Shown here: positions 42,932-48,565 of the stretch, piece by piece
Layout: each line of letters opens with the position of its first letter
Numbering within the stretch: position 1 is the stretch's first letter
Origin: Clostridia bacterium
GTDB taxonomy: Bacteria; Bacillota; Clostridia; Christensenellales; Borkfalkiaceae
Assembly: GCA_017545865.1 (NCBI GenBank)
Contig: JAFWXO010000024.1
Span: forward strand, 1 to 48,565
Direction: 5' to 3'
DNA length: 48,565 nucleotides
Translations under genes and position numbers: made by a program
The notes under the pieces: model-generated
What the model was told of the DNA's origin: nothing
Seen by the model: the letters and a program-made list of their open reading frames with translations, nothing else
Databases searched by the model: none

Positions 42932-45900
42932 ATGAAAAAGTTTACTTTTAAATCAATTTCAGTAAAAGTTTTAACTCTCGCTCTTGCGTTATGCTTAGGC
43001 GTTGCGGTTGTTAGTTTCTTTGGCGGTAAAAAAGCCGTTGCTGAAGAAATTGCAGTTGACCCAAGTTTTGCACTCACTCAAGGCGCATCTATTCGTGACG
43101 GGGCTTCCGCAGGCGACAATTATTACGGTCTTCGCTTTGAAACCAAGTTCAATCAAGAGTGGCTTGACGCTAACCCAAGTTCAACCTATTCTTTCGGAAC
43201 GCTTATTTTCCCAAGCACCGAACTTGGCAAATTCTCCGCAGAGGAAAATCCCACCCAAAACAAGGAAAACACCAAAGCGATTAAGTATATCCACACAGCA
43301 AACGAAGAGGTTAACGGGGAAGATACGTATTACGCATCGGTAGTGTATAGCGCAGAATACGTTGAGCAAATTATTCCGACGATATATCCCGCGGTTACTA
43401 ATCCCAACCAAACTCAAATAGAAACCGTTCTTAACAACTTATACGTTTTGGATATGACGGCTATTTCTTACGCTATCTTGGATAACGGCTCTATCGTTTA
43501 CACCGAGCCTTATTCAGACAGTATGATTAAAGTTGCCGCTCGCCTTGTTAGTGACGAAGAATATGCTAATCTTGCAAAAAGATATATCAAGGGCGAAGTT
43601 ACCTTTGGCGACGCTTACGTTTCTAAGGAAGACGGTATCTTAGTTGTTGATAGTTTAGAAGAAGAATTCGTTGCTGGCAGTTACAATCAAGTTATTTTCT
43701 CTAACCAAAACCTTAAAGCGGGCGTTGATTACAACGTCGTTGACGGCGATATTGACTTTGCTGACGAATTCGTTGCTAACCACATTGGCGAATATCACGA
43801 AGTTTATTTCTTCAACACCAACGGCGACCTTTTAGTCGTTGAGGTTTTCTTTGCAGACAAAGCGTTAAATAGCGCTCAAGACGTTTACAATACCTTTAGG
43901 CGTGGCGTTCAACAACTTGGTGAAACTTGGTCGAGAAACGATAATTCTTACGTTTTAACTCAAGACGTTGATATGACTGGCTTTACGGTTAAAAACAATG
44001 CGATTGCGGCAGGAAGTTCAGTTAGTCGTTATAATGATAATGGTGACGGAACTTATACTCTTATAGATACTACCACAACTACCTCTGACTTTGGTTATGG
44101 CGGTGTGTTTGACGGTCGTGGTCACGTAATCTCAAACGTGACTATGGACTTAACTAACGCAGGTTTAGGTGGTCTACATATTATTAAACCAGACGGTACA
44201 ACAGGTTGGATAAACACTCAATCGTTTGGTTTCTTTACAAACCTTTTAAAAGGTGGCGCAGTTAGAAACGTTGCGTTTATCAACCTTAAAGATAACGGAA
44301 CTTTAACAAATGGTTACGGTTTAACTGGTCTTTTAGGCAATTACAGTGACGGCGTTTTAGAAAACGTTTACGTTGATTTTAACGTTAACACTATCGTTAC
44401 TCGTGGTGCTTTCGCTCAATATGGAACACCCGCAACTGTTAAAAACGTTGTTATTAACTTCCCAAGAGCAGAAGGTTATAGCATTGAATCACACCTTGAG
44501 GGTGGCAAAGCAGTGTTCTCGTATGGTAGCGGTTCGTTTGGTGGTCAAAATAGCCCGCTCACGTTAACAGCCAACTACGAAAACGTTTTCATCTCATCTC
44601 CGATGCCTATTAACTTCTACACTAGCAATGCAAGTATTGCTAATTTACAATCGGTTACTTACGGTGAAAACGAAACTAAACTTCACTATGATTTTGGTGG
44701 CTTATTTGCAGGTTTAACCCTTGAAGAAGCTCTCGCGCTTGAAACTGGCGCGCAAAAGAACAAAGTTGTAAAAGGTGTTCGCCGTTACGACAATATGGCT
44801 GAAATGGCTAAAGATAGCGTTGCTAAAGACGCTCTTCTTGCAACGGGTTACTTTAAACTTGTTGAAGGTCAACTCGTATGGCACAACCAAACCTTACAAA
44901 AACAAATGGCAAACGCCGTTGATTTCGATGCGAGTGCAAACGTTTTATACGCTACTGATTTTGAGTTAAAAGACGTTAAAAAGGTTTACGTTGACAATGT
45001 TGAATATTCCTTCACAACTGAAAACGGCGCGCTTGAAATTTTAGGCGTTCCTACAAAGACACATAGAGAAACTACAAATCAACAAATAAAAGTTGTAGTT
45101 GTAACGAGTGAAATTTCTTACATTTACGACACTACTTACTGGACAATGCTTATTGACGCTCCAGAAGAACTTAAATCTGCGCTTTGCCAAAGTTTTGCAA
45201 CTTCCAACTTCGGTTTCTACAAACTTATTGCAAACGTTGACTTAAATACTACTACTTACTCTCATTCTGATATCGCAAGTTACGTAAAGAACCAAAACAA
45301 CGAATATGCGTTTGCTGGTATCTTTGACGGTAACGGCTTTGCAATTAAGAACGTTAAAAATTCAGCGTACGGTATATTCGGTAACTTTACGGTTGGTGCT
45401 TCCAACTATCCTGCTGGAAACACGACTATTAAGAACTTAGCGATTGTAAACTATTATGCGCCGACTACAGGTACTACTGGTAACTATGCAGTTCTCGGTA
45501 AATACTCAACTATGAACGCTAGACAACTCGTGCTTGAAAATCTTTACGTTTCTTACGCAGATAACAGTTACGTTCACGGCTTAATCGGTTATGGTCAAGA
45601 AAGAGTTAAGATGAACAACGTTCTTATTGATACGAACGGCAACACTATTGACCCTGGTAATGCTGCACTTGCAAATAAAGAATACGGTGATGACGTTGCT
45701 GGTAAAGCACACGTTATTAATGCAACTAATAATACTGACGGTGGTACTTTATTTGGTAACTTTAGATTGTGGGGTAAGGTTGCAGAATCTAACGCACTTT
45801 TAACTAACGTAATCTCGTATGGTAAAACCCCCGTTGTATATCAACATAACGCAGGTAGCAACTATTCGTACTTTATGAATTACGATGCTACGGCTGGTAA

Positions 45901-48355
45901 GTGGGTTGTAAAAAGTACTGGTTGGTCATACGATGGCACTTTGATTATACCGTATGAATCGTTTATTGGTTATGCAAACAACGAAAAGGTTGGTTTCTTC
46001 CCCCAAGCAGTTGGAGTTAAAGAATCCTTCCAAAAACTTGGCTTAACTAAGTATGCTGTAACGGCTGGTTACATTTGTACTCAATGTTATGATGACTTCT
46101 CGCTTACTGCAGGTGAAACTTGTGATAATTGTTCCGTATCTTTAGCTTATACTGGTAACATTTGGAGCTCTCCTGCAATATTAGAATGGGAACTCGTTGA
46201 CGTTGCTAATTACGTTAACCCGACCACCACTCAACTTTCTGCAACTCTTGCTGGTAGTGGTACAATTAAGCTTACGGGCGTTTCTAAATATAATGATTCA
46301 ACCGAAATGGTTAACGCGTATACTCAAGATAACAATGCTTTCAAATCGTTTACAGACGTTAAGGTTAACGGCAAACAATTATGGAAGGTTGTAAACGGCG
46401 TTCTCATGTGGCATGATAACACTGTAAACCACGATTGTGAATTATCCGCTCCCACTTGTGAAACCCCCGCAACGTGTACTATTTGTAACACTCCTTCTGG
46501 AGATCCGCTCGGTCACGCTTACTCTGAAACTCTCACTCCTAATGAAGACGGCACTCACTCTCAAGTTTGCTTAAACGATAATAGCCACGTTCAAACTACC
46601 GCTTGCGTTTACGATCAAGAAGTTGTTGAAGATAAGTTCGTTGCAACTCACGCAGGGCTTGGCAAACACGCAACCTATTATTATTCTTGCGCGTGCGGAA
46701 ACAAGGGTGAGGAAACCTTCACGGTTGTTGGCGATATTATAGTTACCGATCCTATTGACTATAACGCTAAAACTCAACGCCTTGAAACGACCTTCTTCGG
46801 CGAAGCAACGATTGATAGCGTTACCGTAAACGGCGTTGAAATGACCGAAGGAAACGACGGACTTGTGCACGATATTGAAAACGGCTACTATAAACTTGCT
46901 GGTATGCCCCTTATCGATAACACTCGTGGTACTCCCACTCAAGATATCACTTTAACTATCAAGAGCGGAGAATTTACTTATATTCTCAATAACGTTACTT
47001 ACTGGACGATTATTATTAAAACTCCGTCAGAAGTTCCTGAAGCGCTTGATTACGACTATGCAACTGAGCAGTATAACTACGGTTTCTATAAACTTGGCAA
47101 CTCAATCAAGGCGTTATCGGATGATCGCATAACTTATCAGTGCCTTAATTATAGTAAGGTTGCTAACAGAGGTTCTGAATACGGTTTCCTTGGTGTGTTT
47201 GACGGTTGCGGTTATACCATTGACTTTAATAACCTTGCAATCTTCAAAAACTCCTCTGGTTACGAACGTGACGGTTTAGGTATGTTTGGTAACTTCGTTC
47301 ACGGTGGTGGCGGTGCTTGTTATCCCCAAGTTGCAATAACCGTTAAGGACGTTGCGCTTATCAACTGGAAACAAAACTTTGCTCCTATTCTTGGCGCATA
47401 CACTAAAGTTGTTCATAACTATGACGGTTTGTATAGTTACTTTGAAAATATCTACGTAACCGTTAACGACACTATCGTTTCATACGGTTTATTCAAAGAT
47501 ATCGGTTCTTACACCAAAGTTAACAACGTTCTCGTTGATATGGAAGGCAACGGCAACACCAACACCGCTTATGCTGATAAAGTTCAATTCGGCGACCTTG
47601 GTGACGGCGTGTTCCCGTATGGTAGTGGTTATGCAAGCGGAACGCTTTGCTTGGGTCTTAGATCAATGGGTGCAACCGCTGCGAATAATATTACTAACTT
47701 CGTATCGCTTGGTAAAACTTCAATTGTAGAAAACGCGGCTGCTAAAGATCATTATTATAGATTCTTCTCAAGTACTGAAACTGACGGTGTTTACACCTTC
47801 AATCTCTTATCGACTGGTTGGAACGGAGCAGGTACTCAATACATTATTGCTAAAACCGAAACGTATTACGGCTATGCCGGTGGTAACCGCACTCGTGGTG
47901 ACCAAGCTATTATGACGGGTATTAAACCTGCGTTCTATGAAATCGCTAAGAATCATCCGTTACCAACATACGTAAATAGTTCAACGACTAACGACAAGCT
48001 TGCTGGTTTCTACTGCGCAACTTGCGGTAACACCTTCTCACTTGAAGCAGGCACTTGCGCAACTTGTTCAACTGCTGAAGCACCTGTTGCTCTTACCGAA
48101 AAGGATAACCTTTGGGCGCTTCCTCACTGCTTCACTTGGAGAGTTCTTGAATTTGGCGAAGGTTCTAATTACCAAAACCCTGCGTCAACTGAAAACCATG
48201 GTGAAATCGTGTTCTACGGCGCTTACAAGTACGATACTACCGCTGAAATGAAGGCTTCTGGCAACACCTTTGATTCCTTCGTTGGCGAACAAGGTAAAGG
48301 CTTATGGTCAGTTGTTGGTGGCAAACTCACTTGGGTTGGCAATCAAGTTGCATAA
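42932..48355 (+). CDS. Giant secreted multidomain protein, paralogue of the 32972 gene
   Basis: An 1807-residue exported protein. The signal peptide is about 37 residues, ending KKAVA. Order of modules: N-terminal domain (about 45-215, GASIRDG to KVAARLV) related to that of the first giant; beta-helix-like module A (about 312-653); module B (about 658-1165) ending in a CTQCYDDF four-Cys motif; one cysteine-rich stretch (about 1167-1265) similar to the lipoprotein at 8391; and a second module B (about 1269-1807) ending in CATCGNTF. The BspA and Ig-like regions of the first giant are missing. No sortase motif is seen. GGGGGTAGAG lies before the ATG and a terminator follows. Probably a surface or matrix protein. 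Confidence 0.88.
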   Translation: MKKFTFKSISVKVLTLALALCLGVAVVSFFGGKKAVAEEIAVDPSFALTQGASIRDGASAGDNYYGLRFETKFNQEWLDANPSSTYSFGTLIFPSTELGKFSAEENPTQNKENTKAIKYIHTANEEVNGEDTYYASVVYSAEYVEQIIPTIYPAVTNPNQTQIETVLNNLYVLDMTAISYAILDNGSIVYTEPYSDSMIKVAARLVSDEEYANLAKRYIKGEVTFGDAYVSKEDGILVVDSLEEEFVAGSYNQVIFSNQNLKAGVDYNVVDGDIDFADEFVANHIGEYHEVYFFNTNGDLLVVEVFFADKALNSAQDVYNTFRRGVQQLGETWSRNDNSYVLTQDVDMTGFTVKNNAIAAGSSVSRYNDNGDGTYTLIDTTTTTSDFGYGGVFDGRGHVISNVTMDLTNAGLGGLHIIKPDGTTGWINTQSFGFFTNLLKGGAVRNVAFINLKDNGTLTNGYGLTGLLGNYSDGVLENVYVDFNVNTIVTRGAFAQYGTPATVKNVVINFPRAEGYSIESHLEGGKAVFSYGSGSFGGQNSPLTLTANYENVFISSPMPINFYTSNASIANLQSVTYGENETKLHYDFGGLFAGLTLEEALALETGAQKNKVVKGVRRYDNMAEMAKDSVAKDALLATGYFKLVEGQLVWHNQTLQKQMANAVDFDASANVLYATDFELKDVKKVYVDNVEYSFTTENGALEILGVPTKTHRETTNQQIKVVVVTSEISYIYDTTYWTMLIDAPEELKSALCQSFATSNFGFYKLIANVDLNTTTYSHSDIASYVKNQNNEYAFAGIFDGNGFAIKNVKNSAYGIFGNFTVGASNYPAGNTTIKNLAIVNYYAPTTGTTGNYAVLGKYSTMNARQLVLENLYVSYADNSYVHGLIGYGQERVKMNNVLIDTNGNTIDPGNAALANKEYGDDVAGKAHVINATNNTDGGTLFGNFRLWGKVAESNALLTNVISYGKTPVVYQHNAGSNYSYFMNYDATAGKWVVKSTGWSYDGTLIIPYESFIGYANNEKVGFFPQAVGVKESFQKLGLTKYAVTAGYICTQCYDDFSLTAGETCDNCSVSLAYTGNIWSSPAILEWELVDVANYVNPTTTQLSATLAGSGTIKLTGVSKYNDSTEMVNAYTQDNNAFKSFTDVKVNGKQLWKVVNGVLMWHDNTVNHDCELSAPTCETPATCTICNTPSGDPLGHAYSETLTPNEDGTHSQVCLNDNSHVQTTACVYDQEVVEDKFVATHAGLGKHATYYYSCACGNKGEETFTVVGDIIVTDPIDYNAKTQRLETTFFGEATIDSVTVNGVEMTEGNDGLVHDIENGYYKLAGMPLIDNTRGTPTQDITLTIKSGEFTYILNNVTYWTIIIKTPSEVPEALDYDYATEQYNYGFYKLGNSIKALSDDRITYQCLNYSKVANRGSEYGFLGVFDGCGYTIDFNNLAIFKNSSGYERDGLGMFGNFVHGGGGACYPQVAITVKDVALINWKQNFAPILGAYTKVVHNYDGLYSYFENIYVTVNDTIVSYGLFKDIGSYTKVNNVLVDMEGNGNTNTAYADKVQFGDLGDGVFPYGSGYASGTLCLGLRSMGATAANNITNFVSLGKTSIVENAAAKDHYYRFFSSTETDGVYTFNLLSTGWNGAGTQYIIAKTETYYGYAGGNRTRGDQAIMTGIKPAFYEIAKNHPLPTYVNSSTTNDKLAGFYCATCGNTFSLEAGTCATCSTAEAPVALTEKDNLWALPHCFTWRVLEFGEGSNYQNPASTENHGEIVFYGAYKYDTTAEMKASGNTFDSFVGEQGKGLWSVVGGKLTWVGNQVA

Positions 48356-48385
48356 ACTGCTTAATAGCAAAACAACAAAATAGAA

Positions 48386-48417
48386 AATAACGGTGGACTT
48401 TCCGCCGTTATTTTTTT
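48386..48417 (+). terminator. Terminator of the second giant protein gene
   Basis: AATAACGGTGGA (48386-48397), loop CTT, TCCGCCGTTATT (48401-48412) with one G-T wobble, and a T7 run. Confidence 0.9.
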
Positions 48418-48565
48418 ATTGATAATTTTATATATATAATATAAGGATAATAGTAGGTCAAAATTCATTGTAAAATGGTTGGTTTTTAGCCTTAAACGTT
48501 TTTTCTCAATGAAAAAAGAGTGAAAATTTAAATATTTCCTGTTAACCCCTTCAAAGTGTTCGTTG

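Noticed and set aside
32972-48355. Sortase-anchored surface proteins
   Set aside because: No LPXTG-type motif, C-terminal helix or basic tail is visible at either C-terminus.

Overview
The window looks like a low-to-moderate GC chromosome segment of an uncultured gut-type Firmicute (Clostridia-like). Supporting signs are near-consensus sigma-A promoters, mostly with 17-bp spacers, AGGAG-type ribosome sites, giant secreted BspA-like proteins, Listeria-Bacteroides repeats, a DUF6273-type lipoprotein, a GGGtGRT/NifU-like gene pair and a glycyl radical enzyme. The exact taxon cannot be read from the sequence.

Layout. 1-3260: a tRNA-Arg(ACG) preceded by a truncated tRNA-Arg copy, a Crp/Fnr regulator, a VanW-family protein, a small membrane protein that appears to be leaderless, and tRNA-Leu(AAG) followed by a cluster of repeats built partly from tRNA-Leu 3' sequence. 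3290-7105 (minus strand): a DMT/EamA-type permease, a ZIP metal transporter, and an operon of SIS-domain sugar-phosphate isomerase, transaldolase-like aldolase and ribulose-phosphate epimerase. 7290-10856: a long YjbQ-family protein, a 480-nt gene-free stretch with tandem repeats and possible RNA structure, and a large lipoprotein. 10942-18790 (minus): a complete arginine operon argG-argH-argC-argJ-argB-argD-argF with a strong promoter and a 12-bp direct-repeat array upstream. 19091-22932: a beta-mannosidase and a divergent GH109-like Gfo/Idh/MocA oxidoreductase. 23040-24161: a BspA-like lipoprotein between two identical terminator hairpins.

24208-28482 is the clearest acquired segment. An AraC regulator, a radical-SAM activating enzyme and a glycyl radical enzyme lie between two copies (about 96 bp) of the 3' end plus terminator of the GGGtGRT gene. 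Base composition is richer in GC than the flanks, and the first codons of a further operon gene are cut off at the right junction. 28429-30134 holds the intact GGGtGRT protein and NifU-like scaffold. 30306-32788 is tyrS-yigZ-recX.

32972-48355 encodes two giant secreted paralogues (3142 and 1807 aa) built from the same modules: an N-terminal domain, beta-helix-like modules ending in a four-cysteine zinc-ribbon-like knot, cysteine-rich repeats, BspA-like leucine-rich repeats and Ig-like domains. A 43-aa peptide gene with its own promoter and a structured leader lies immediately before the second giant gene. The two smaller lipoproteins elsewhere in the window carry modules also found in the giants, so the window holds a dispersed family of cell-surface proteins that share modules.
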